DNA of 8,241 bases from Bacillota bacterium (GCA_023457235.1 JAEWMK010000405.1:1-8241); one strand, 5' to 3'; positions 1 through 6,687 are shown, numbered from the stretch's first letter. Program-made: numbers and translations. The notes: generated from the letters alone by a model not told the origin.

Positions 1-780
1 CGGGGGTGCAAAACGATTATCATTAAATTCCTTTGTAAAATATTCCATTACATGAAGACCAATGTCAACTCCAGCGTAATCTTGTAATGTGAATGGCCCC
101 ATTGGATAGTTCAATCCTAGTGTTACAGCTTTATCAATATCTTCAGCTGTAGCAACGCCTTCTTCTAATAGTTTAATTGCTTCGATAAACTGAGGAATCA
201 TAATTCGGTTTACGATGAAGCCTGGAACGTCCTTCTTCACTTCAATTGGTTCTTTTGTTAACACCTTTGATAATGCCTTTAATTCTTCCACCGTTGCATC
301 GCTTGTTTCGTAGCCGCGTACAACTTCAACTAATTTCATTAACTGAGCCGGATTGAAAAAGTGCATTCCTGCTACACGTTCAGGACGCTTAGTCGCAGAT
401 GCAATCACAGTAATAGACATAGATGATGTATTCGTCGCGAGAATAACATTTTCCTTCACAATTTCATCTAACTGAGAGAACACTTCCTTCTTTAATTCTA
501 GATCTTCAATAACTGCTTCAATAACAACGTCAGCTTCCACCATATCATTTAGATTCGTTGTTGGCTTAATTCTGTCTAGTGTTTGTTGTTTTTGCTCCTC
601 TGTCATCTTGCCTCTTGCAACACTTTTTTCCATAAATTTATCCATTCTATTTAATGCGTTTTGCAGATACTTTTCATCAATATCTCGCAAAATAACATTA
701 AATCCATTCATAGCAGCTAAATTAGCAATGCCAGTTCCCATCGATCCTGCACCAACTACACCGATTGTTTGAATATTCAT
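1..780 (-). CDS. 3-hydroxyacyl-CoA (3-hydroxybutyryl-CoA) dehydrogenase, C-terminus cut by window edge
   Basis: This enzyme oxidises 3-hydroxyacyl-CoA to 3-oxoacyl-CoA with NAD (the reverse reaction is also possible) and acts in the cytoplasm in fatty-acid or hydroxybutyryl-CoA metabolism. I translated 260 codons with no stop down to the left edge. The N-terminal Rossmann fold carries GAGSMG at residues 10-15. NTSS lies at 117-120. HFFNPAQLMKLVEV starts at 140 and holds the family His-Glu pair, H140 and E152. PGFIVNR at 186-192 and NYPMGPF at 224-230 belong to the C-terminal domain. Family members have about 280-290 residues, so roughly 25-30 are missing. Residues 145-147 read AQL where many members have VPV or VHM, so the acyl preference may differ. 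The start is ATG at 780, with AAGGGGAG at 789-796 and an 8-base spacer. The terminator of the gene upstream suggests this gene has its own promoter. The family is certain, the substrate is not. Confidence 0.93.
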   Translation of the reverse strand, partial: MNIQTIGVVGAGSMGTGIANLAAMNGFNVILRDIDEKYLQNALNRMDKFMEKSVARGKMTEEQKQQTLDRIKPTTNLNDMVEADVVIEAVIEDLELKKEVFSQLDEIVKENVILATNTSSMSITVIASATKRPERVAGMHFFNPAQLMKLVEVVRGYETSDATVEELKALSKVLTKEPIEVKKDVPGFIVNRIMIPQFIEAIKLLEEGVATAEDIDKAVTLGLNYPMGPFTLQDYAGVDIGLHVMEYFTKEFNDNRFAPP

Positions 781-874
781 TATTAAATCTCCCCTTAGAT
801 TTCATCTTTAAGGAAATTATATAAAAAACAATTATGCAATTATATATACAAACTATAGGAAAGTAACATTGATT

Positions 875-894
875 ATTCCTTATTTTTAAGGAAT
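875..894. repeat. 8-bp perfect inverted repeat upstream of the hydroxyacyl-CoA dehydrogenase
   Basis: The arms are ATTCCTTA (875-882) and TAAGGAAT (887-894), separated by four T bases. No U-tract follows in the minus direction, so it is not a typical terminator for the gene upstream. It lies about 30 bases upstream of a possible -10 hexamer (TATAAT on the minus strand, 839-844) for which I find no good -35 box. A related half-site TATAGGAAA lies at 854-862, and TTTAAGGAA occurs at both 807-815 and 885-893. An operator for an activator or repressor is plausible, but this rests on position and symmetry only. Confidence 0.4.
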
Positions 895-901
895 CCAACC
901 C

Positions 902-930
902 ATAAAAAAATCCCTCAAAATGAAGGATTT
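902..930 (-). terminator. Rho-independent terminator of acyl-CoA ligase 1, overlapping its stop codon
   Basis: Read on the minus strand, AAATCCTTCA pairs with TGAGGGATTT around a three-base TTT loop. This gives a 10-bp stem (908-930) with one U-G wobble. On the plus strand the same position would be an A-C mismatch, which supports the minus orientation. A run of seven or so U residues follows (903-910). The first bases of the stem overlap the TAA stop codon at 929-931. It should separate the ligase transcript from the dehydrogenase gene that follows. Confidence 0.85.
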
Positions 931-2500
931 AACGAAGTAATGGTTTCAATGTTTCTTTTAACTCTTGTTCTAATGCTATTTTCTTAATCTTCCCACTGGC
1001 TGTTACCGGTAGTTTTTCAACAAAAATAAAGTGGTCTGGTATTTTAAAATCAGCTACTTTATCAGCTAGATAAGCTTTCATTGAGTGTTGATCCTCAGTT
1101 TTACCTGGTTTTAAGCGAATAGCAGCACAGGTAATTTCACCTAACACTGTATCAGGCAGACCAACAATCGCCACTTCTAAAACGCTTTCATGTTTGTACA
1201 AGATTTCTTCAACTTCACGCGGATAAATATTAAAGCCACCACGAATAATCAATTCCTTTTTCCGACCAATAATGCGGAGATAACCATTTTCATCTAATGT
1301 TCCTAAATCACCTGTGTAATACCAACCATCTTGATCAAGGGCTTCAGCCGTTTTTTCAGGACTATTATAATAGCCTTTCATGATCCCAAATGATTTAGCA
1401 GCAATTTCACCAACTGCACCAGGTGGCAGTTCTACTCGGTTATTATCAACAATTTTCACTTCCGCTCCAGGTGCCGCTTTTCCTACCGTTTCAGAGCGTA
1501 AAAAATCATCATCATCAAAACCTGTAATCGTAAGTGTTGTCGAGGACTCCGTCATTCCGTAGGAGACAACGATGTCACACCCCATAACAGTTCTAATTTT
1601 ACGGACAATTTCTTCCGGACAAGGTGCAGCAGCGATGATACCAGTACGTAAAGAAGATAAGTCAAATTGCTTAAAGGAAGGATGGTTTAGTTCTAAAATA
1701 AACATCGTTGGGACACCATGATGGACAGTAATTTTTTCTTGTTCTATTAATGCCAACGCCTTGTCTGCTTTAAATTCTTCCATGAAAACCATCTTTCCAC
1801 CCACTACAATCGCAGTAAGGATTGCAGGGATCATACCAAAGCAGTGGAAAACAGGAACGGCGATTAAGAAAACATCATTACTAGTACAATTCATACATTC
1901 TGCTGAAACAGTTGCGGTATGAACAAAATTTTTATGTGTAAGCATCGCCCCTTTGGGATGCCCCGTTGTTCCTGAAGTATATAAAATGGAAAAAACATCT
2001 TCATTGGAGTCAATTTCAACATGTGGTAGTTCTGAATTCTCTCCCAATGCCAATAACTCTTCGTATGAAGTACATTCTGAATCTTTGAAACGCACAGTAA
2101 AAATATCTTGGAAATTCTCTTCTCTATTTAAAAATGGCTTCAAGAATTCAAAATGCCCGTACTCTTCCGCCAGAAAAATTGCTTTGGCACCTGAATTTTC
2201 GAGAATATACTTCATCTCCTCTTTCATATACCTTGTATTACATGGAACGAGAATGGCACCGATTTCGGCTAAACCAAAGTAAATCGTCACAAACTCATGC
2301 CAGTTTGGAAGACAGACAAGAACCCTATCTCCTTTTTGAATACCTTTTGAAGCTAATGCCGACGCCATTAATTGTACACTTTGATATAACTCTTCATAGC
2401 TAACACGTTTGTATCCATCAAAAATAACTTCTTTATTAGGACTATGAAGATAAGCCTGTTTTAATACTTGAGGTAACGAAAGCCGATATTTCATTGTCAT
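929..2500 (-). CDS. Acyl-CoA ligase 1 (AMP-forming, fatty-acid/carboxylic-acid type)
   Basis: This is a cytoplasmic ANL-superfamily enzyme of 523 residues that activates a carboxylic acid with ATP to an acyl-adenylate and then to acyl-CoA. All core motifs are visible: the P-loop YTSGTTGHPKG at 174-184, YGMTE at 314-318, YTGD at 395-398, the hinge and A8 region GRKKELIIRGG at 412-422, and the catalytic lysine K504 in TASGKIKK. The length is normal for medium/long-chain or related acid:CoA ligases. The substrate cannot be assigned by eye. AAGGAGG at 2505-2511 serves ATG 2500 (4-base spacer) or the in-frame ATG at 2494 (10-base spacer). The second aligns with the N-terminus of ligase 2 and is a real alternative. 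The gene is preceded by a 203-base leader with CodY-like and cre-like sites and followed by its own terminator. It looks like a paralogue of the ligase at 4998-6608, with roughly half the residues matching by eye. Confidence 0.95.
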   Translation of the reverse strand: MTMKYRLSLPQVLKQAYLHSPNKEVIFDGYKRVSYEELYQSVQLMASALASKGIQKGDRVLVCLPNWHEFVTIYFGLAEIGAILVPCNTRYMKEEMKYILENSGAKAIFLAEEYGHFEFLKPFLNREENFQDIFTVRFKDSECTSYEELLALGENSELPHVEIDSNEDVFSILYTSGTTGHPKGAMLTHKNFVHTATVSAECMNCTSNDVFLIAVPVFHCFGMIPAILTAIVVGGKMVFMEEFKADKALALIEQEKITVHHGVPTMFILELNHPSFKQFDLSSLRTGIIAAAPCPEEIVRKIRTVMGCDIVVSYGMTESSTTLTITGFDDDDFLRSETVGKAAPGAEVKIVDNNRVELPPGAVGEIAAKSFGIMKGYYNSPEKTAEALDQDGWYYTGDLGTLDENGYLRIIGRKKELIIRGGFNIYPREVEEILYKHESVLEVAIVGLPDTVLGEITCAAIRLKPGKTEDQHSMKAYLADKVADFKIPDHFIFVEKLPVTASGKIKKIALEQELKETLKPLLR

Positions 2501-2517
2501 AATTCCTCCTTCTTTAT

Positions 2518-2546
2518 TGGGACAGAGGGTCGGGAACTCCGTCCCA
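2518..2546. repeat. Imperfect palindrome in the leader of acyl-CoA ligase 1
   Basis: TGGGAC (2518-2523) pairs with GTCCCA (2541-2546), and GAG (2525-2527) pairs with CTC (2537-2539), around a nine-base loop. The single odd pair is G-U in minus-strand RNA and A-C in plus-strand RNA, so the hairpin is more stable in the ligase mRNA. There it ends six bases before the Shine-Dalgarno sequence and could affect translation. On the plus strand it is followed by ATTTTTT (2548-2554) and resembles a terminator, but no plus-strand gene precedes it. It is markedly more GC-rich than its surroundings. It may be a dispersed REP-like palindrome, an RNA control element or an antisense terminator, and the sequence alone does not decide. 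Confidence 0.5.
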
Positions 2547-2577
2547 GATTTTTTGCTAAACAGATTTACGCTTTTTT

Positions 2578-2591
2578 TACAAACGCTTTCT
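2578..2591. promoter_or_regulatory. Candidate cre site (CcpA catabolite repression)
   Basis: The minus-strand sequence AGAAAGCGTTTGTA fits the published degenerate cre pattern TGWAARCGYTWNCA at 12 of 14 positions and includes the central CG. It lies in the leader of acyl-CoA ligase 1, about 80 bases upstream of the start codon, where CcpA binding would repress or block elongation. Repression of acid and fatty-acid use by glucose is common in Bacillus, so the context fits. A second ACGCTTT lies 15 bases away at 2568-2574. Functional binding is inferred. Confidence 0.4.
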
Positions 2592-2615
2592 ACTCCCTCC
2601 TGTAAATTATTTTAT

Positions 2616-2630
2616 AATATTCTGTAAATT
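2616..2630. promoter_or_regulatory. Candidate CodY box
   Basis: AATATTCTGTAAATT matches the CodY consensus AATTTTCWGAAAATT at 13 of 15 positions (mismatches at positions 4 and 10). It lies in the leader of acyl-CoA ligase 1 next to a possible minus-strand -10 TATAAT at 2632-2637, so binding near the transcription start could repress. No good -35 box was found for that hexamer. The region is very AT-rich, which raises the chance of an accidental match. The site also overlaps an imperfect 22-base tandem repeat starting at 2600 and 2622. Confidence 0.4.
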
Positions 2631-2669
2631 GATTATAAAATATTAACTTCTGTTAAAACACGTACAAGG

Positions 2670-2700
2670 TATAGGAAATTTACCTTAGATGTTTCCTATA
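2670..2700. repeat. 9-bp inverted repeat just after the regulator gene
   Basis: The arms TATAGGAAA (2670-2678) and TTTCCTATA (2692-2700) are perfect and separated by 13 bases. The repeat begins three bases beyond the regulator's stop codon. In the direction of that gene no U-tract follows, so it is a poor intrinsic terminator. On the plus strand it is followed by TTTTT, but no plus-strand gene precedes it. It may be a weak 3' hairpin of the regulator mRNA or an operator for ligase 1. The same nonamer TATAGGAAA recurs at 854-862 upstream of the dehydrogenase gene. Confidence 0.5.
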
Positions 2701-2703
2701 TTT

Positions 2704-4911
2704 TTACGATTCGGCACTATAGAATAAATCATATAATCGATACGCCAGCATAATATTAAAACGATGGTCAGGATCATTTAAATCGATTTCTAATAGACTT
2801 TCAATTCTCTCGATTCGGTAAAGAAGTGAGCTTCTATGGATGAATAGATCGTTGGATGTTTTGGAAAGATTGCCGTGATTATTTAAAAATACCCTTAAAG
2901 TATGAAATAAATCGGCATTTTTTTCTTTTGAATATTTAAGTAGTGGATCGATATATTTACTTGTAAACAGATTTGTAACGGAAGAATTTTTCAATTCATG
3001 TAATAACGCATATCCACCTAATTCATCAAACAAAGCAAAACTGGTATCTCTGAATCTATTGTTTACCACGTTTAAAGTCTGCAGTGCCTGTTGGTAGCTG
3101 CTATAATAATCCTCAAGCTGTTTCGTAATTCCACCTATCCCCATAAACACATGATTATTAATATGATCTTCCTTTACCCATTTTTTTACCCTTTCATAAA
3201 AACTTGACCAAAACACTTTAGGCTTGTTCATTTCTTTTGCAATCGGAACAATAAGAATATATTCATCCTTCTTATTCGCTACCTGGATATCATTGTCGTG
3301 CATCGTAATTCGCTTTTTCAATCGTTCCCAAAGGATTGATTTTCGGGCTTCTTTTTCGAGAATATTTTCGTCGGTTGCATCATCTTTTTCAAGTACTAAT
3401 GATAAAACTGCAACACGGTGATGATCAAATAAATTCCAATTAAACAAATTGGCATATTCGATTACACTATCAGGCTCCTTAATGCTTTTAACTAAAATTT
3501 TATTGATAAAACTATCCTTTACCTGCTCTTTCGCATCTAATATTAGTTTTTGCTTTACAAATTGTGAGGAGTAAATATTTAACACGAGATCGATGCCGAT
3601 TTGATCAAATTCATCAATGCCATCTTTGTCTTTTTCAATTGCTAAATATCCTAATAAATCAATACCATCATTAATTGGCCAAACTATAATTTCCGATTCC
3701 TCATTATTTTCTAATTGTAGCCAACCACCACCTCTACTAGTGCCAACGATTTCAACGGTTGCCCTTTCAAATAGATTGGACAGGTCGTCCATTTTTGATC
3801 CTTGTAAATGATAGGAAATCGGTCTAATGAAACGATCAAACAAGATCACGTTTTTACCAAAATAATGGCTGACGATCTTGGTTATTCCATCAAAACTATT
3901 CGGTTTTACAGTTTCCAAGACTAGCTTTTGCTGATACTCTAGTAAAGAATGCAATCTGATTTTATGATTTTTTTCATCATTATAAAGCTTGGCATTTTCA
4001 AGCATGGAGGCTACATGGCTTGCAAGCAGTTCAAGTAGCTCCAAATCCTCTCCGGAAAATTTCCCTCCCACCTTTTGCTCAACATGAAGAACACCAATCG
4101 TTTTTAAATCAACGACCAACGGAACTGTTAACTCCTGTCCTCCAACCTTTTCTATAAACGGAAAGTAGTCATTCAGAACGTAATTATTAATATTAATTCT
4201 TTCGGTTGTATTCATTTCTCCATAGGAGGGCGGCTGATAATTAAAGCTATTATCATGCTCATTATATAAATAAATGCAGGCAAACTTCGAATTCGTCCCT
4301 TTTCCAGCCCGATCGACGACCTTCTCTACTACTTTTTCAAGTGACGAATTAAGAGAAAGGTTTCGGCTAATCCATTCAACGTCGAGAATTTTCCGTTTTT
4401 CTGATTCCTTTTTACTTGCTAATTTTATCGCTGTCGCCACATCTTTGCCGAACTCAATAAATAAGGAATCCATTTCCTTAATTAAGCGGATATTGTTTTT
4501 GAAACCGATAATACACAAACCAAAGCTGGCTCCTTCATCTATCAATGGAACTGTAAACCATGTATTCATTTCCTCTTTTTTTAGCAGTTCAATAAAAGCA
4601 CATTGATCATTTTCCGTGACCATATCCTCGAAGGTTAACGGAGTGTATAAAAGTTTGCTGGAACAATCCCCTATATTTATTGGTAAAGACTTGATAAAAA
4701 GAACCGAATCACCGCTATTAGCTTTAGAAACTAGCAGGTCTTCCTCATTCATAATAATGCCTACAAAATCACACTGAAATTCAGAGCGGAATGAATCAAT
4801 TAAATATTGTAGCGTTTCCCCTTCGGTATCAAACTTAACTAGTTTTCGAGCGGTCATTCTTAAATGGTTTTCAACCTTTTTCATTAATTTTTCACGCTTG
4901 TCTATTTGCAT
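2704..4911 (-). CDS. PucR/CdaR-type transcriptional regulator with two GAF-like sensor domains
   Basis: This is a 735-residue cytoplasmic DNA-binding protein that probably senses a small metabolite. The N-terminal part has two GAF-like domains at about residues 25-165 and 180-305; both contain the typical hydrophobic strand with VPL (TVPLIDEGASFGLCIIGF and LTVPLVVDLKTIGVLHVEQ). A helical linker and a third sensor-like region resembling the PucR N-terminal domain span about 315-455 (IIVWPINDGIDLLGYLAIE). A GGDEF-like PucR segment spans about 490-615 and ends in the family-like QLEDYYSSYQQAL. The C-terminal helix-turn-helix of the PucR family (HTH_30) is clear at 668-727 (NNHGNLSKTSNDLFIHRSSL, then YRIERIESLL). 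No membrane segment or signal peptide is seen. The start is ATG 4911, with AGAGG eight bases upstream. It lies between two paralogous acyl-CoA ligases, which suggests it controls them, perhaps in response to an acid or acyl-CoA. The DNA-binding family is sure, the target and ligand are inferred. PucR proteins are often activators. Confidence 0.92.
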   Translation of the reverse strand: MQIDKREKLMKKVENHLRMTARKLVKFDTEGETLQYLIDSFRSEFQCDFVGIIMNEEDLLVSKANSGDSVLFIKSLPINIGDCSSKLLYTPLTFEDMVTENDQCAFIELLKKEEMNTWFTVPLIDEGASFGLCIIGFKNNIRLIKEMDSLFIEFGKDVATAIKLASKKESEKRKILDVEWISRNLSLNSSLEKVVEKVVDRAGKGTNSKFACIYLYNEHDNSFNYQPPSYGEMNTTERININNYVLNDYFPFIEKVGGQELTVPLVVDLKTIGVLHVEQKVGGKFSGEDLELLELLASHVASMLENAKLYNDEKNHKIRLHSLLEYQQKLVLETVKPNSFDGITKIVSHYFGKNVILFDRFIRPISYHLQGSKMDDLSNLFERATVEIVGTSRGGGWLQLENNEESEIIVWPINDGIDLLGYLAIEKDKDGIDEFDQIGIDLVLNIYSSQFVKQKLILDAKEQVKDSFINKILVKSIKEPDSVIEYANLFNWNLFDHHRVAVLSLVLEKDDATDENILEKEARKSILWERLKKRITMHDNDIQVANKKDEYILIVPIAKEMNKPKVFWSSFYERVKKWVKEDHINNHVFMGIGGITKQLEDYYSSYQQALQTLNVVNNRFRDTSFALFDELGGYALLHELKNSSVTNLFTSKYIDPLLKYSKEKNADLFHTLRVFLNNHGNLSKTSNDLFIHRSSLLYRIERIESLLEIDLNDPDHRFNIMLAYRLYDLFYSAES

Positions 4912-4934
4912 TCGGGATCCCTCTCCCTTCTAAT

Positions 4935-4981
4935 CTATAAACAAAAGAATCTTAGTTTGACAGATGATCGCACTAAGATTC
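4935..4981 (-). terminator. Rho-independent terminator of acyl-CoA ligase 2
   Basis: On the minus strand GAATCTTAGT (4972-4981) pairs perfectly with ACTAAGATTC (4947-4956) around a 15-base loop, followed by TTTTGTTTA. It begins 16 bases past the ligase stop codon. The regulator start codon is only 24 bases past the end of the U-rich tail, and I see no clear promoter in that short space. The regulator may therefore depend on readthrough or on a promoter overlapping the hairpin. Confidence 0.85.
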
Positions 4982-4997
4982 GGAATTTTATAATTAT

Positions 4998-6608
4998 TTA
5001 AAGTATTACATTTTTAATGTGACTTTGCAAATCTATTTTTCTTATTTTTCCTGTGGCCGTCCTTGGAAAGTGGTCCATGAAAATAATCTTATCAGGAACC
5101 TTATAGTCTTCTACCTTATTTTTCATAAAATCTTTAAGTTCATCCTCAGAGGTTTTTGAGCCCCGTCGCAGCCTTAGACAGGCAAAAGAGATTTCACCTA
5201 GTTCTGAATCCGGCATCCCAATCATAGCTACTTCGGCAACATTAGGATGAGTGAGGAAAATTCCCTCGATTTCTTGTGGATAAATTTTATACCCACCTCT
5301 TATGATCACTTCATTTTTTCTACCAACGATGCGGATATACCCTGCCTCATCTGTAGTGGCTAGGTCTCCTGAATAAAACCAGCCTTCATTGTCAATCGAA
5401 CCTTCTGTATTTTCAGGTATAGCATAATACCCTTTCATCAGTCCAAAGCTACGACAAATTAATTCCCCAACTTCACCTTTACCTACTTCTTTTCCAAAAT
5501 CATCAACGATTTTAATTTCTTCTCCTGGAAGCGGCTTGCCAACCGTTTCCGACCGTATTGTATCATCGTCCTCAAAATTGGTAAGTGTCAAAGTCGGAGA
5601 CGTTTCGGTCAACCCATATCCTACCAAAATATTACAATTCATCTCAGTCCTAATTCGATGAACGATTTCAATCGGACAGGATGAGCCACCCATCTCCCCT
5701 GTTCTTAGTGATGATACATCATAAGATGAAAACAATGGATGATTCAGCTCCAAGATAAACATAGTAGGGACACCCGGGTGAATAGTCACTTTTTCAGATT
5801 CTATGAGTGATAAAGCGAGTTCAGGTTTATATTTATCCATTAAAATAAAGGAAGCATTAGATACAATTGCCCGGAACAAAAAGTTGATGCCCATCGCATG
5901 ATATAAAGGCATGCACATTAAAAAGACATCCTCACTCGTGCACTTCATCCAATCAACTGCAACTACTGCAGTTTGAACGATATTTTTATGTGTGAGCATG
6001 GCCCCTTTTGGCTTTCCAGCTGTTCCTGACGTATAAAGAATTGTATAAACATCATGGTTACTATCAATCTCTATTTCATTTATTTCTTCTTGCTTCCCCA
6101 TTTCAAGAAGTTTTTGATAACTAATCGTATTTTCTCTTTCGAAACGAACGGAAAGGAGATATTCCAAGGAATTCAAGTGATGCTTTATTTTCATATATTG
6201 TTCATACTGGTTTATATGATCAAATTCCTCTGAAAGAAACAATGCTCTTGTCCCTGAATTTCGAAGGATATATTCTGCTTCTGCCATTCTTAAACGATAG
6301 TTAAAAGGTACAAGAATAGCACCGATTTTAGCCAACGCAAAGTAAATAACAACTGTTTCATACCAATTTGGCAACCCTACAGCAACACGGTCACCTTCTC
6401 CAATACCAAGCATTGCTAATCCGGAAGCTAAATTATTCGCTTCTTTCTCCAACTCTTTATATGTCATTCTCACTTTTCCATCAACGATAACTTCTTTATC
6501 TGGATGGGTGGATGCAGCGCCATTTAATAGTTGATTAACAGATAATTTATATCGTGATTTCATAAATGATGCTCTTCCTTTAATCATGGTAACACCATTA
6601 TCTTTCAT
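4998..6608 (-). CDS. Acyl-CoA ligase 2 (AMP-forming), paralogue of ligase 1
   Basis: A second ANL-superfamily acid:CoA ligase of about 536 residues. With ATG 6608 as start, the P-loop YTSGTAGKPKG is at 192-202, YGLTE at 331-335, FYSGD at 411-415, the A8 region GRKNEVIIRGG at 429-439 and the catalytic lysine K521 in TATGKIRK. The P-loop has Ala where ligase 1 has its second Thr, and SGD replaces TGD; both are conservative changes and activity is expected. I chose ATG 6608 because GAGGAG lies eight bases upstream. A GTG at 6617 is possible but its spacing is poor. ATG 6563, with GGAAG about ten bases upstream, matches the N-terminus of ligase 1 and would give 521 residues. The gene forms its own unit between two terminators, with palindromes in its leader. 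The substrate is unknown and probably differs from that of ligase 1. Confidence 0.95.
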   Translation of the reverse strand: MKDNGVTMIKGRASFMKSRYKLSVNQLLNGAASTHPDKEVIVDGKVRMTYKELEKEANNLASGLAMLGIGEGDRVAVGLPNWYETVVIYFALAKIGAILVPFNYRLRMAEAEYILRNSGTRALFLSEEFDHINQYEQYMKIKHHLNSLEYLLSVRFERENTISYQKLLEMGKQEEINEIEIDSNHDVYTILYTSGTAGKPKGAMLTHKNIVQTAVVAVDWMKCTSEDVFLMCMPLYHAMGINFLFRAIVSNASFILMDKYKPELALSLIESEKVTIHPGVPTMFILELNHPLFSSYDVSSLRTGEMGGSSCPIEIVHRIRTEMNCNILVGYGLTETSPTLTLTNFEDDDTIRSETVGKPLPGEEIKIVDDFGKEVGKGEVGELICRSFGLMKGYYAIPENTEGSIDNEGWFYSGDLATTDEAGYIRIVGRKNEVIIRGGYKIYPQEIEGIFLTHPNVAEVAMIGMPDSELGEISFACLRLRRGSKTSEDELKDFMKNKVEDYKVPDKIIFMDHFPRTATGKIRKIDLQSHIKNVIL

Positions 6609-6634
6609 TCTCTCCACTCCTCATCCTTTGTATT

Positions 6635-6648
6635 AAGTTTCTAAACTT
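6635..6648. repeat. 14-base palindrome in the 5' leader of acyl-CoA ligase 2
   Basis: AAGTTT (6635-6640) and AAACTT (6643-6648) are separated by CT. It lies 26 bases upstream of the ATG at 6608, just before the Shine-Dalgarno region. A further AAACTT occurs at 6668-6673. It could be an operator or a weak mRNA hairpin. Such short AT-rich palindromes also occur by chance. Confidence 0.25.
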
Positions 6649-6687
6649 TATTTATTATCATCATTATAAACTTATAGAATTCGAAAA

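Noticed and set aside
821..860. Sigma-54-like TTGCAT element upstream of the hydroxyacyl-CoA dehydrogenase
   Set aside because: The -12-like TTGCAT has no GG at the required -24 position, so the site does not fit a sigma-54 promoter. The regulator in the window is also not of the sigma-54 activator type.
1953..2282. Plus-strand open frame of 109 codons inside ligase 1
   Set aside because: It lies entirely antisense to a well-conserved enzyme, has no convincing ribosome binding site and its translation matches no recognisable protein.
4274..4606. Plus-strand open frame of 110 codons inside the regulator gene
   Set aside because: It is antisense to the GAF-like region, its composition is Ser/Phe-rich as expected of a shadow frame, and there is no domain or start signal.
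4912..4925. GGGATCCC palindrome beside the regulator's ribosome binding site
   Set aside because: It is only eight bases long, has no spacer or repeat partner, and is more simply explained as chance.
4957..4994. Plus-strand TTGACA and TATAAT, looking like a strong promoter
   Set aside because: The hexamers are 26 bases apart, far from the 16-18 needed, TTGACA lies in the loop of a terminator, and no plus-strand gene follows.
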